Assembly (NCBI GenBank): GCA_039566865.1
Contig: CM076959.1
Span: forward strand, 18,336,501 to 18,400,500
DNA from: Aurelia coerulea
Lineage: Eukaryota > Cnidaria > Scyphozoa > Semaeostomeae > Ulmaridae
Reading direction: 5' to 3'
Length of the DNA stretch: 64,000 nucleotides
Positions within the stretch are counted from its first letter, which is position 1, and the number at the start of each line of letters is the position of its first letter. The notes under the pieces were generated by a model. The model made no database searches and was not told the DNA's origin. It saw nothing but the letters and a program-made list of their open reading frames with translations. Positions 21,501 to 26,303 of this stretch are shown one piece after another. The position numbers and the translations under genes are program-made.

Positions 21501-23411
21501 TCCTATTATCAGAGTAAAATCATCAGAGTATCAATTATTGGATTGCTCAAATTTTTTTGATATATCATAATATTGTTTTTCATTGAATGCTTTGTCCATT
21601 AGTTTTGCATCAGTCTTCAGGCATTGGAAAAGCAAGAATTGCAGTCTTTTGTGGTTGTTGTCAAATGCTGCTTCAAGGTTGGGCTTGATTGGTAAAGGAT
21701 AATCTTGTTCTGTTTGGGTCCTAAAATAAAACAGAGACAATATTATTTGCTCCTACTAAAACTGTTTGCTGCATAGCAAATTTCACTTTGTCTCATAGAG
21801 AATTGCATGTACAAAAAAGAGCAGCAAACCAAAATAAGAGATGTCTTTGCAAACTTAAATCAGAGCAGCAATACCCTGCTCAAGAAAAAGAAAACAGATT
21901 TAAGGGCAAATAATTGCATTAATTTATCGCATTTATAGGCAAAAAAGTCAAAGCTGATAATTTTTTGTACAAGGTAGCCTTGATAACATTGTTTTAGTAA
22001 GCAAATCTCCTATTTCTAGGTCAGAGCTTCCAGAGAGTCTTGATGAAAATAAGCAACAATGCAGCTTTATGTTTGTTTACAGTTAGGCCAAACCCGACGA
22101 AAAGTTCTCTGAGAGCGAAGTCAAAGTTTTGTTATTATTCTCATTGCTCTGGTGGCCAAAACAGCTAGCAAGTACTCTAAAATACTTTCATTTCTGAAAA
22201 CATCAGATTAAGTTCGAAAGTGATACATTCAACCAAGGTTAACGTTTGTTTTCTGACTAAAAAGCAGATAAGTTTGTAAAAGGAAGCACGTAAAGTTAAC
22301 GCAGATTAAATAGTCATGGCTCTCGAGGAAAAATTGCCTTTGAAAATTGTGGGAAGCCGGCAAAGTCTAGAGCAAAACAGGCAACATTCCTAGAAACTAG
22401 ATGCTTACAGCTATTGCGTTATATCTCCAAAATGAGAATTCCTGTCTTAGTTTAGAAAATATTGGAGTTTGAAAAAATTTCGGTTAAATTTAGGCCAACA
22501 AAAGTTCATTTTCTTGAAACTGCAAGCCGAAGTTCAAGACGAGAAAAAGACAAGTTTATTTCGTCAACAATTGGCAAAAGGTGGCAAAATAGGACAAAAC
22601 GACATCGAGGAATCCAAAACTTTCAACAAACTTTCCATGAAACAAAGGACAAACGTTAAATTTATGATAAAGTCTGCTTACCCGCTGTGCTGAATCCCGA
22701 GTTTGTAAACAGAGTTGTCCACGGCCTTTGAAATATATGAAAAACCAAGGAGCTCTGAGTCCAAAATGCTAAAAGAACTTGAAAGAGCGAAGATACAGCT
22801 ATTGCGTTATATCTCGATATTTTGCTTTGGGACACTTGGGACGCCTGCTGACGCCATTTATCACAAAATTTTACTTTCGCGCCACAGCTTTCTTGCAAGA
22901 GAGGCCGGAAGTGACGTCAGAATTCAGGCTTGGTGTTGTCGGGCGTGAATAAATGTGCAGACGATATCTCTCGCCCATGAGAAACTGTATTTTCTCTGTT
23001 GTTCAGAGCGAGGAGTCCTTTATGATTTGATCAAGTATTTTAGGCCTTTCTCAGTCATTTTGCAACCACCAAGTTTTTCTAAATTTGAATTTTCCAATTT
23101 TGCCAGTGCTCGTAAGAAGGCGAGAAAAATCACAAAAATACTTCGATTTTTTGGCTGTCAAGCAAATATTGATTCATTCCAATCCACCCAGTACTCTTGA
23201 TGCTATGAATTTTCAAAAGTGGGAACTTTTTTCTGGTTCACCCGGTATAACATTTGCTGATAACTTCCTTCTTGAAAGAGTGACCCTTTTTCATGTTTTC
23301 AACATACTATTTTCCTTTCCAGAATCAAGAAAGATCGAAGAGCAAGGCGGTTACAAATTCACATTAGCAGAAATGCCCACGTCATTCTCATTTGGGGGTA
23401 ATACTTCGTAG
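307..23411 (+). CDS. IPO7: Importin-7/8-like nuclear import receptor, 20 exons, 5' end outside window
   Basis: This is the C-terminal 693 residues of an importin-beta superfamily receptor. Members bind RanGTP and carry ribosomal proteins, histone H1 (with importin-beta) and signalling proteins through nuclear pores. Exons: 307-352, 1802-1901, 3221-3420, 3764-3853, 4299-4467, 4700-4741, 5675-5793, 6294-6413, 7396-7462, 8311-8436, 9521-9618, 11011-11103, 11772-11858, 13084-13217, 13820-13968, 14639-14677, 15694-15770, 17709-17829, 18862-18978, 23323-23411. All have AG/GT borders and the phases join without a stop. Family landmarks in order: [101 protein letters not shown], an acidic loop, [11 protein letters not shown], and a C-terminal GGYKF...SFSFGG. 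Human IPO7 is about 1,040 residues, so the Ran-binding N-terminal third lies upstream. The match was made from memory of the family, but the exon-by-exon colinearity leaves little doubt. IPO7 and IPO8 are vertebrate paralogues; this could be the single ancestral gene. Confidence 0.95.
366..1110. mobile_element. MITE copy (AGCTCT..AAGCCCC family) expanded by an internal minisatellite
   Basis: It starts CAAAAGCTCTTTTTAGCCCC and contains more than ten degenerate copies of an AGCCCCCTCTCTAATA-like unit (about 380-590 and 825-895) plus a TTA microsatellite. The middle part, TTACCAAAGATTTTCCATTT..., reappears in the compact copy at 7754-8025, which shows they are one family. The right end near 1100 is unclear. 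Confidence 0.55.
783..823. repeat. TTA/ATT trinucleotide microsatellite
   Basis: An imperfect (TTA)n run interrupted by one CG-containing unit, inside the minisatellite-expanded MITE. Confidence 0.9.
1435..1757. repeat. Three tandem copies of a ~105-bp element with inverted ends
   Basis: GTCCGTCTCAAATTAGATGT or close variants begin near 1432, 1537 and 1641, giving a 104-105 bp period. Each copy contains TTTGCGATAACGCAAAATTC. The block closes with GACATCTAATTTGAGAC (about 1736), the inverted form of the start. The same core is present on the other strand at 6711-6951. Confidence 0.8.
1802..1901 (+). CDS. IPO7: IPO7-like exon b
   Basis: Acceptor TTGCTTTTCAG, donor ACG|GTAAGG. It encodes [20 protein letters not shown] and continues through [13 protein letters not shown], one of the most conserved importin-7/8 signatures. 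It ends in phase 1. The upstream intron (353-1801) carries a minisatellite-expanded MITE and a triplicated 105-bp repeat. Confidence 0.95.
2009..2616. mobile_element. 608-bp palindromic MITE, CCGGGTG family
   Basis: The left end TACCGGGTGCGCCAAAATAA and the right end (TTATTTTGGTGCACCCGGTA) are inverted copies. The complementarity continues for about 200 bp on each side (for example AATCGTACACTGGACCGATT against AGTCGGTCCAATGTACGATT). It has no coding capacity. A half copy lies at 5466-5620. Confidence 0.85.
2762..3190. mobile_element. Fold-back element, AGCATAGGTTCCAAAT family (family D)
   Basis: It begins AGCATAGGTTCCAAATATTT and has an inverted pair around its middle: CCGTTGGACTTTT near 2870 against AAAGTCCAACGG near 3157. 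The right end appears truncated just before exon c. It is related to copies at 3945, 4857, 9960, 19268 and 19888. Confidence 0.75.
3221..3420 (+). CDS. IPO7: IPO7-like exon c
   Basis: Acceptor TTTTTCTTCCAG, donor AAG|GTCAGT. It encodes [20 protein letters not shown] onward and includes [20 protein letters not shown], a strongly conserved HEAT-repeat segment. It is the longest coding exon here at 200 nt and ends in phase 0. Confidence 0.95.
3590..3722. mobile_element. Partial CCGGGTG-family element
   Basis: It ends TTGACTCACCCGGTAG and shares the interior GACCGATTT..AAATTTTA..GAACATG with 14436-14575. The opposite terminus is missing or decayed. Confidence 0.55.
3764..3853 (+). CDS. IPO7: IPO7-like exon d
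   Basis: Acceptor TTTATTTCACAG, donor AGG|GTTAGT. The 30 codons contain [18 protein letters not shown], matching the family pattern HVFP-x-F-x-SE-x-G-x-x-RAR. The phase is 0 at both ends. Confidence 0.94.
3945..4258. mobile_element. Partial family D fold-back element
   Basis: It carries TTTGATGACATCACGTCCTC, AAGTCCAACGGGAGAATTAA and the terminal ATTTGGAACCTGTGCT. This is the right half of the family D structure, and it directly precedes exon e. Confidence 0.65.
4299..4467 (+). CDS. IPO7: IPO7-like exon e
   Basis: Acceptor CTCTTTTCAG, donor GGAG|GTATGC. It encodes [20 protein letters not shown] through [20 protein letters not shown]. The invertebrate-like change is at the start: vertebrates have ACWVLHYF where this gene has ANWVVQQF. 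It ends in phase 1. Confidence 0.94.
4700..4741 (+). CDS. IPO7: IPO7-like exon f (42 nt micro-exon)
   Basis: Acceptor CCTTTTTCAG, donor GAAA|GTAAGT. It encodes [14 protein letters not shown], corresponding to the family segment ending ...FIRPVMQALLHII. It is short, but both splice sites are good and the phases fit: two bases in, one base out. Confidence 0.9.
4857..5372. mobile_element. Full-length family D fold-back element (~515 bp)
   Basis: The left arm (AACATAGGGCTCAAATCTTT, GGTGTAAAATTCTAGGACA) and the right arm (TGTCATAGAATTTTACACCC, GATTTGAGCCCTATGCT) are inverted copies. Complementarity extends inward past GCTGTAAATCTGCCGTGGAA. No ORF of note. Confidence 0.8.
5466..5620. mobile_element. 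Truncated CCGGGTG-family element next to exon g acceptor
   Basis: It starts TTCCGGGTGCGCCAAAATAA and follows the 2009-2616 left arm closely through GAAAGCCAGAATTAGAT and TTTTTCCGTTTTCAGTTAGA. There is no right arm. It ends about 55 bp before the exon g acceptor. Confidence 0.8.
5675..5793 (+). CDS. IPO7: IPO7-like exon g
   Basis: Acceptor TTTCTTTCGTACAG, donor TTG|GTAAGC. It encodes [20 protein letters not shown] and onward through [13 protein letters not shown] truncated CCGGGTG-family element (5466-5620) ends about 55 bp before the acceptor, so it lies within branch-point distance. Confidence 0.94.
5830..5945. mobile_element. Half copy of a TTAAAGGGGCTGTAC MITE
   Basis: TTAAAGGGGCTGTACAAGAT and the following ~100 bp (TTTGTAAACAA, GGGATAACCCGCG, AAGCCTTGGG) match the reverse complement of the right half of the complete copy at 9645-9917. 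Confidence 0.65.
6294..6413 (+). CDS. IPO7: IPO7-like exon h
   Basis: Acceptor TTTTCTGTTGTAG, donor GAC|GTGAGT. The 40 codons include [20 protein letters not shown], matching the family D-KAVTAMGILNTI region. The phase is 0 at both ends. Confidence 0.94.
6495..6551. repeat. Short fold-back hairpin
   Basis: GTGCCATCCATAGTG pairs with CACTATGTATGGCAC in a 57-bp inverted repeat. A hairpin with the same GTGCCATnCATnG termini is at 16044-16100. Confidence 0.7.
6711..6951. repeat. Two diverged copies of the 105-bp element, opposite orientation to 1435-1757
   Basis: Both copies carry GCTGCGAATAAA...GGAAGAGTTGT...AGCAATTTT(A/G)CGTTATCGC and end in a TATCTAATAGACC or TATCCAATAGACC junction. They are separated by a fragment of the AATAGACCTTT family. 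Confidence 0.75.
6945..7137. mobile_element. ~190-bp MITE, AATAGACCTTTTAGCTATTC family
   Basis: The left end AATAGACCTTTTAGCTATTC is inverted at the right end (GAATAGCTAAAGGTCTATTG). The interior has GAGTGGCGTTAGAGCTTC and ATTGTGCACATTCGAAAATT, shared with copies at 7515, 25010 and 25527. Confidence 0.8.
7396..7462 (+). CDS. IPO7: IPO7-like exon i
   Basis: Acceptor ATCTTTTTTCCAG, donor ATGG|GTGAGT. It encodes [20 protein letters not shown] then YM, aligned to the family segment before EFYEE. It ends in phase 1. Confidence 0.92.
7515..7692. mobile_element. AATAGACCTTTT-family MITE copy
   Basis: It contains TGGCGTTAGAGCTTCTATCA and CTATTGTGCACATTCGAAAT, ending AACAGCTAAAAGGTCTGTTA. More diverged at the left end than the 6945 copy. 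Confidence 0.7.
7754..8025. mobile_element. ~270-bp MITE with CAGTAAAAGCTCTATTAAGC ends
   Basis: The left end CAGTAAAAGCTCTATTAAGC and the right end (GGGGCTTAATAGAGCTTTTGCAG) are inverted repeats. TA precedes the left end and TTA follows the right, suggesting a TA target as in Tc1/mariner-type elements. The interior TTACCAAAGATTTTCCATTT is shared with 366-1110. Confidence 0.75.
8311..8436 (+). CDS. IPO7: IPO7-like exon j
   Basis: Acceptor TTTGTTTATTTTGCAG, donor ACAG|GTTTGT. It encodes [20 protein letters not shown] then [20 protein letters not shown]. The motif S-P-x-MWQLL is diagnostic of importin-7/8. Confidence 0.95.
8437..9520. other. Intron j-k, no recognisable element
   Basis: About 1.1 kb of intron sequence. 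I see a short ACTGAGAAATAC-type duplication near 8700 and a TTTTCAG-rich stretch near 9120, but no terminal repeats, gene or structured RNA. Confidence 0.6.
9521..9618 (+). CDS. IPO7: IPO7-like exon k
   Basis: Acceptor TTTATTTTTTGACAG, donor AAG|GTAAGG. It encodes [20 protein letters not shown] through [16 protein letters not shown] is fully conserved in the family. Confidence 0.95.
9645..9917. mobile_element. ~270-bp MITE with AAAGGGGCTGTAC inverted ends
   Basis: The left GAAAGGGGCTGTACAACTT and right CGTACAGCCCCTTTAA termini are inverted. The right half is repeated at 5830-5945. No coding potential. Confidence 0.75.
9960..10462. mobile_element. Full-length family D fold-back element
   Basis: The left arm has AAAAGGTGGGTGTAATATTG and GCTGTAAATCCGCCGTGGAA. 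The right arm has the inverted GATTTACAGC, ACTTTACACC and GATTTGAGCCCTATGTTG. Length and layout match 4857-5372. Confidence 0.75.
10463..11010. other. Rest of intron k-l, no recognisable element
   Basis: About 550 bp. The only visible structure is a small duplication of TTTTGGAGATGGAGT near 10740-10790. Confidence 0.5.
11011..11103 (+). CDS. IPO7: IPO7-like exon l
   Basis: Acceptor TGTCTCTTTCAG, donor CAG|GTAAAG. The 31 codons encode [20 protein letters not shown] through [10 protein letters not shown], matching the AAKLLEVIILQ family segment. Confidence 0.95.
11152..11385. mobile_element. 234-bp MITE with TTAAAGGCACACTGTC inverted ends
   Basis: The left TTAAAGGCACACTGTCGTGG and the inverted right end (CCATGACAGTGTGCCTTTAA) match over nearly 30 bp. 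Both borders carry TTAA, which fits TTAA-target transposons such as piggyBac or Kolobok, but no transposase is present to confirm this. Confidence 0.8.
11772..11858 (+). CDS. IPO7: IPO7-like exon m
   Basis: Acceptor AATTTTGTTTCAG, donor GTG|GTGAGT. The 29 codons encode [20 protein letters not shown] and [21 protein letters not shown] is a strong family signature. Confidence 0.95.
12271..13058. mobile_element. ~790-bp TA-flanked element with CAGTAAAACCCGTGTATAAG ends
   Basis: The left TACAGTAAAACCCGTGTATA and the right end, inverted as TACAGTAAAAACCCGCCTAT, form terminal repeats with TA on both borders. The interior has a nested palindrome (TTATTCACAAC near 12417 against GTTGTGAATAA near 12500), a poly-T tract near 12668 and CTACACTACTTAC direct repeats near 12730-12780. 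No transposase found. Confidence 0.75.
13084..13217 (+). CDS. IPO7: IPO7-like exon n
   Basis: Acceptor CCATCACAG, donor TTAGG|GTTAGT. It encodes [20 protein letters not shown] through [16 protein letters not shown]. The acceptor lies only about 25 bp after the right terminus of a TA-flanked MITE (12271-13058), so the MITE may supply or displace the branch point. Confidence 0.94.
13820..13968 (+). CDS. IPO7: IPO7-like exon o
   Basis: Acceptor TATCCTGTTGCAG, donor GATG|GTATGT. It encodes [20 protein letters not shown] through [17 protein letters not shown]. It matches the family HDRK-x-CVLGLC segment and the helix that precedes the acidic loop. Confidence 0.95.
14106..14259. mobile_element. 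~154-bp TA-flanked MITE
   Basis: The left TACAGTAAAGCCCACCTTTA and the right end, inverted as TACAACGAAGGTCCGCCTTT, are diverged inverted repeats with TA at each border. The CAGTAAAR start links it to 12271-13058 and 7754-8025. Confidence 0.6.
14436..14575. mobile_element. Partial CCGGGTG-family element
   Basis: It shares GACCGATTT..CTAAATTTTA..GAACATG and the end ATGGCTCACTTGGTAG with 3590-3722. The other terminus is not preserved. Confidence 0.5.
14639..14677 (+). CDS. IPO7: IPO7-like exon p (39 nt, acidic loop)
   Basis: Acceptor CATCTCTTTCAG, donor GAAG|GTAAAT. It encodes [13 protein letters not shown], the start of the acidic loop. Being short and in phase with its neighbours, it could be skipped without a frameshift (39 nt is 13 codons). 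Confidence 0.88.
14678..15693. other. Intron p-q, no recognisable element
   Basis: A 1.0 kb intron with a CT-rich stretch near 15030-15180. I see no inverted repeats, ORFs or duplicated blocks. Confidence 0.6.
15694..15770 (+). CDS. IPO7: IPO7-like exon q (acidic loop)
   Basis: Acceptor TTCTTCTATTCTACAG, donor CAG|GTAAGA. It encodes [20 protein letters not shown] then EMLQKQ. This is the acidic stretch followed by the conserved EYxExLxKQ. Confidence 0.92.
16044..16100. repeat. Short fold-back hairpin
   Basis: GTGCCATTCATGGCGGGGA is inverted as TCCCCACCATGAATGACAC. It has the same type of ends as 6495-6551. Confidence 0.75.
16127..16141. repeat. GTATGAG hairpin 1
   Basis: GTATGAGCCTCATAC is a near-perfect palindrome, the first of five GTATGAG/CTCATAC inverted pairs in this intron. 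Confidence 0.7.
16391..16420. repeat. GGTATGAG hairpin 2
   Basis: ACGGTATGAG and CTCATACCAT flank a short AT-rich loop. Confidence 0.75.
16505..16538. repeat. GGTATGAG hairpin 3
   Basis: CCATGGTATGAG and CTCATACCGTGG pair over 12 positions around a 10-nt loop. It is the clearest copy. Confidence 0.8.
16620..16863 (+). pseudogene. Frameshifted fragment of a hAT/ZMYM-like transposase N-terminus
   Basis: From the ATG at 16620 one frame reads [20 protein letters not shown] and then stops at about 16763. From about 16700 a second frame reads [20 protein letters not shown] and [17 protein letters not shown] sequence ([16 protein letters not shown]). The order 'K-R-x-GRP-x-P ... Y-E-K-x-PW-x-x-G ... 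N-x-x-FC-x-PCL-x-G' is the N-terminal zinc-binding region of ZMYM/TTF-type hAT-derived proteins. The two halves lie in different frames. A GTGAGT follows at 16864, which could be a fossil donor. The catalytic and dimerisation domains are not visible downstream. Confidence 0.6.
17120..17310. repeat. Tandem duplication ending in GGTATGAG hairpins 4 and 5
   Basis: Two diverged units about 118 bp apart share (C)GTTCA-TGGCCATGGTATGAG. Each ends with an inverted partner: CTCATACTGTG at 17177-17187 and the decayed CCTAATACCTTG at 17296-17307. Confidence 0.65.
17569..17605. repeat. Perfect 17-bp-arm palindrome with 3-nt loop
   Basis: GTTAACAATTTCTTCGC, loop TTC, then GCGAAGAAATTGTTAAC. It is preceded at 17500-17560 by a GC-rich stretch, CCCCGGGGCTTCGCCCC and GGACCCCAATGGGGGGCT, unlike the AT-rich surroundings. 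This looks like the structured terminus of an inserted element. Confidence 0.9.
17709..17829 (+). CDS. IPO7: IPO7-like exon r
   Basis: Acceptor GAATTTTGCAG, donor CAAG|GTGAGC. It encodes [20 protein letters not shown] through [15 protein letters not shown]. It aligns with the family ...DNPVDEYQIFKAIFQ region. Confidence 0.93.
17930..18441. mobile_element. 512-bp palindromic MITE, CCGGGTG family
   Basis: The left TACCGGGTGAGTCAGAAAG and right AACTCACCTGGTA ends are inverted. The arms stay complementary inward (TATGTGACCAAGATTCAAAA against TTTTGAATATCGGTCACATA; CCATTCTGGTCCATGAT against ATCATGGGCCAGCATGG). No ORF. Confidence 0.85.
18452..18521. repeat. (TTA)n microsatellite, ~23 units
   Basis: An uninterrupted TTA run directly following the CCGGGTG-family MITE. 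Confidence 0.97.
18862..18978 (+). CDS. IPO7: IPO7-like exon s
   Basis: Acceptor TTGTTTCCTTTCAG, donor AACG|GTATGT. It encodes [20 protein letters not shown] through [12 protein letters not shown]. It is the penultimate coding exon, and the next intron is 4.3 kb because of two inserted elements. Confidence 0.93.
19268..19796. mobile_element. Full-length family D fold-back element
   Basis: The left AGCATATGTTCCAAATCTTT and right AAAGATTTGGAACCTATGCT ends are inverted. TTCTACCGTTGGACTTTACA near 19376 pairs with CCAACGGTAGAA near 19682. Confidence 0.85.
19888..19983. mobile_element. Right-end fragment of family D
   Basis: TTTCTTTCAAGCCATTCAAG through TTTAGAACGTATGCTG matches the right arm of 19268-19796, about 100 bp downstream of it. 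Confidence 0.7.
19995..20096. repeat. ~100-bp palindrome with GGGGCCCTCC arms
   Basis: GAAGCTGTTTTATGAGGGGC is inverted as GGCCCCTTGTAAAACAGCTC. GAGGGGCCCTCCACTTAAAA occurs twice in the left arm, so one arm carries a short direct duplication. Confidence 0.85.
20157..23245. mobile_element. 3.1-kb transposon-like element with ~340-bp terminal inverted repeats, CCGGGTG family
   Basis: The left CCGGGTGAGCCAGAAAAAGG and the right end, inverted as CCGGGTGAACCAGAAAAAAG, begin repeats that can be followed inward through AATCGAAGTATTTTTGTGAT-like sequence, GGTTGCAAAATGAC, AAACACTTGATCAAATC and CACGCCCGACAACACC, to about 20500 on the left and 22890 on the right. The 2.4-kb interior has no long ORF and no transposase I can recognise. 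ACAGCTATTGCGTTATATCT occurs at 22407 and 22795. It may be non-autonomous or heavily decayed. Confidence 0.8.
23323..23411 (+). CDS. IPO7: IPO7-like terminal coding exon t
   Basis: Acceptor TTTTCCTTTCCAG, stop TAG at 23409-23411. It encodes [20 protein letters not shown] then SFSFGGNTS. The HGGYKF and SFxFGG endings are the conserved importin-7/8 C-terminus. No AATAAA is visible in the first few hundred bases after the stop; the first clear one is at about 24069, so the 3' end is unplaced. Confidence 0.95.
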
Positions 23412-24130
23412 CCCCTGAATCTCTTAACCACCTCGCAGAAAATCAATTGTAACAGATGCTACTCAACGGAATCAAGAGAAGTGTGTTGGACGAAAGAGTA
23501 ATTGCTGTTGGACGAAAGAGTAATCGCTGTCCAAGAGAAGATAACGTAGTATATTTCAAATGGTGCGAAAATTGTTATTTGCGCAGAGGACAAACCGGAA
23601 TAAGAGTAAAAGTAAGCTTGTGTAACTACAAGAATATTATCATTGTCAAAAGCTTGTTTGTTGGAGTATGTTTAGAAGTATTTAATGAATGCTTGCTAAC
23701 TTTAATAAGTTGATTTGTCAGTTTTGTAGCACATGAACCAAAATCGGTAAGAAGGATCGCGTAAGTAGGGAACCAGTTCCCCCCCCCTCGATGGGGATAT
23801 CTCCCCCATGAACCAAATCGTGTGAAATAGTTTTAAAGAAGTCAGGTATTCTGCTGGTCGTACAAGGTATCAAAAGGTAAGACAGAACGTCTTCACGTGC
23901 CAACCTGCTGCTTCCGAGACTGTTTGGTAGGTAAGGGCTACTTATTGGGGTAAAGCAAAGAAACTTTTCCAAGGAGGTTTAGGGTGGCGAAAGGGTTAAA
24001 CAGAACATCCTTACGCACACACTTGGAGCATAAAAACTATTCGGTAGGGAAGGGCTACCACTGTTTAATAAAGCAAAGGAGGCTTTTTCTACGGAGGCTT
24101 TAGCCTGGCGAAAACCTCTAGCCATGCTGC
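23412..24130. other. Downstream of importin stop: 3' UTR and diverged tandem duplication
   Basis: A 23-bp direct duplication (GGACGAAAGAGTAATTGCTG) lies at about 23488-23530. From about 23880 to 24115, two diverged ~120-bp units share AGAAC(G/A)TC..ACG and GGTAGG(T/G)AAGGGCTAC, each ending in a GGCGAAA motif. No coding signal. The transcript probably ends in this stretch. Confidence 0.5.
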
Positions 24131-25005
24131 CACAAGTGTAGTATTACATTTGAATACCATGTTTGCACGTATTTTGCCAGACCTTATTGGCGTTGCTGTT
24201 TTTGTACTTCGGCGGAAAAAGGGCCGGCATTAGAGGTTTGCTGATGAGAATCCTGTAAATGAGAGCTGGTGTTGAATTAGGAACTGCAAGATAAGTTCGA
24301 ACGTGGAAATTCTCCGATTCGTGAAAGACTCATTCGATCGAATAGCTGACCGCGTAACTTAGGAATTGTTAGATGTCAGTGTATATTTACGTAGACTCGT
24401 TCGAAAGAAGTCTCTTGTTTCGCTCCCCCTCCAAATTTGTAGTGATAACATCAGCAACAACAAGCAAAGTTAGAGGGACTTATTTAACGAGTCTAGTATT
24501 CATGTACTCTACCTCACCCCTTGCATAAAAAGGTAAGACATATCGCCATATACTTTTCCCTGACAGTTTTTACAGTAAGTCATCAGATGATATCGGAAAG
24601 AGAACATCCGATAAAATTTACACTGCTCATTTGATGATAGCCAATCAGAGCGCCCAATTTCAATCAAGAATGTATTGTCGTTTCTTCTCGCTTGGAGTTT
24701 ATCTGACGATTTATTGTGACCAGTGTCACACGGAAATATTTTAGCGAATTGTTCCTTTATCGCTATTTTTAGGCCCGCTGAATGTCCAAGTATGACTCAT
24801 AATCATGGAGATATACCTAATACACAGAAATTGGACTAGAATTGCGTCTTTGGCACGGTCACTTAGAACGTATTGGCGGATGTTATTAGTAAAACCACAA
24901 CTGTTAAAGAGAAATTCTTTGCGAGCACGCTAGGATTTCAGACTGTCCGAAAATCAAAATTGACCTGAACGGAAACTGCAGATCCACAGTGCAGTAATTA
25001 AACTG
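24131..25005. other. Intergenic, nothing recognised
   Basis: About 0.9 kb without long ORFs, inverted repeats or familiar motifs. Confidence 0.5.
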
Positions 25006-25009
25006 ATAA

Positions 25010-25140
25010 TTAAGGTATATACGCGAGATTCGATCGAGTGGCGTTAGAGCTTCTATTACTATTGTGCACATTCGAAAATTCTACAAAATGTAGCAAAATA
25101 TCGTTCGATTCTTATTCTTTTCAGCAAAACAAAAAGGTCT
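25010..25140. mobile_element. AATAGACCTTTT-family MITE copy, truncated
   Basis: It contains GAGTGGCGTTAGAGCTTCTA, ATTGTGCACATTCGAAAATT and AAAATATCGTTCGATTC, ending AAAAAGGTCTATTTT. It is the same family as 6945-7137. Confidence 0.75.
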
Positions 25141-25526
25141 ATTTTGATTTTCATACAGTCTCAATTTTCAGCGTTCCTGCAAAAGGACCCTGGGTAAACA
25201 TGGCTCTTTCAGAATTTATTACAATGCTCTATGACGGAGAAACAATCTTTGAGACAAAGATTACTGTTTATATTAGCAATAAAATGGAAAAATGTCACTG
25301 TAACTCGTTAAGTACTGTGCAGTGAATCTCGTGATAGAAGATCAAAGGGACTTATGTAATGAGTCTATATTAGACAGCTGCTAGGAAAATTAGTCCAGTT
25401 TGGTGTATGCAAAATTATGAGTCTAAGTTTGAGCGATGAAAGGGTGATCGTTAAGGTAGAAATAGCAGAATCTGGGATGATTATTATAAGTCGACCGTTA
25501 TTCAATGCAATCTTCAAATAGACATT

Positions 25527-25695
25527 CAGCTATTCCACAAAAGAGTGTGGGTCGAGCGATATTTTTATATATTTTATAACGAGATGTTCGATTGAGTGGC
25601 GTCAGAATTTCTAGCAATTGTGCATATTCGAAAATTCTTCAAAATTTATCAAAATATCGTTCGATTCAGAAATTTTTTTAGCATAGCTGAAAGGT
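25527..25695. mobile_element. AATAGACCTTTT-family MITE copy
   Basis: It runs from TTCAGCTATTCCACAAAAGA to ATAGCTGAAAGGTTTA, with inverted ends around GAGTGGCGTCAGAATTTCTA and AAAATATCGTTCGATTCAG. Confidence 0.75.
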
Positions 25696-25724
25696 TTACC
25701 TGCCGTGTAGAGCGTAGAGACGGC

Positions 25725-25930
25725 TGGACTTGTCCAAGTCTCACTTTTTTTCATCAGTCGATTGAGCCATAAAAATGCCAAAGGTAAAGGGCGCTGCGGG
25801 GGGATGGAGAAAGAATATGCGGATCTCCTTTTCCTCCGCCTTTTCTTTCTCCATCCCCCGCAGTGCGCTTTACCTTTAGCATTTGTATGGCTCAATCGAC
25901 TGATGAAAAAATGAGACCTGGACAAGTCCA
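25725..25930. mobile_element. 206-bp palindromic MITE
   Basis: TGGACTTGTCCAAGTCTCAC..CATCAGTCGATTGAGCCATA is inverted as TATGGCTCAATCGACTGATG..GACAAGTCCA. The arms are about 90 bp each, around a central GGAGAAAG..CTTTCTCC. Confidence 0.9.
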
Positions 25931-26129
25931 AGAGACGGCCCAGTCCTACTTGTTTAACCCCTCAACTGAATCGCCAATCTTCGTGTCGAAGTGGTTCTGC
26001 GATAAAGTGAATGAAACATCAGCCAGGTCAAGTTATATTTGAGTAATATTCAATAATGCTTATGTCAATTCAATATGGATGTTTAACAGTGGTAGATTTA
26101 TGTAAATGATTAAATTTCAACGATCCATG

Positions 26130-26303
26130 ATTTTTGGCCAAGAAGCCAGGTTGTACACTTCGAAAATTAAACATTTTTTGCACTAAAATCGGTATTTTCA
26201 ACATATTTTTGCAAAAAAAGGGGTTACCCTTACTTTTTGCCCAAAAATCGGTATTTTCGAAGAGGGCCTATTTTTGCAAAAAAATCGAAGGGGTTAGCCT
26301 TAC
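26130..26303 (+). repeat. Left edge of the 69-bp satellite, decayed monomers
   Basis: About two diverged monomers: TTTTTGCCCAAAAATCGGTA, GAGGGCCTATTTTTGCAAAA and AAGGGGTTAGCCTTAC. They carry the edge-type variants GGGGTTAGCC and CGGTATTTTC. Element C cuts the second copy after GCCTTAC. Confidence 0.85.

Noticed and set aside
23750..24120. Possible structured non-coding RNA gene
   Set aside because: The repeats are diverged direct copies without consistent stems, and no known RNA family is recognised.
25611..25931. 106-codon minus-strand frame
   Set aside because: It spans the 206-bp palindrome and a MITE end, with no domain.
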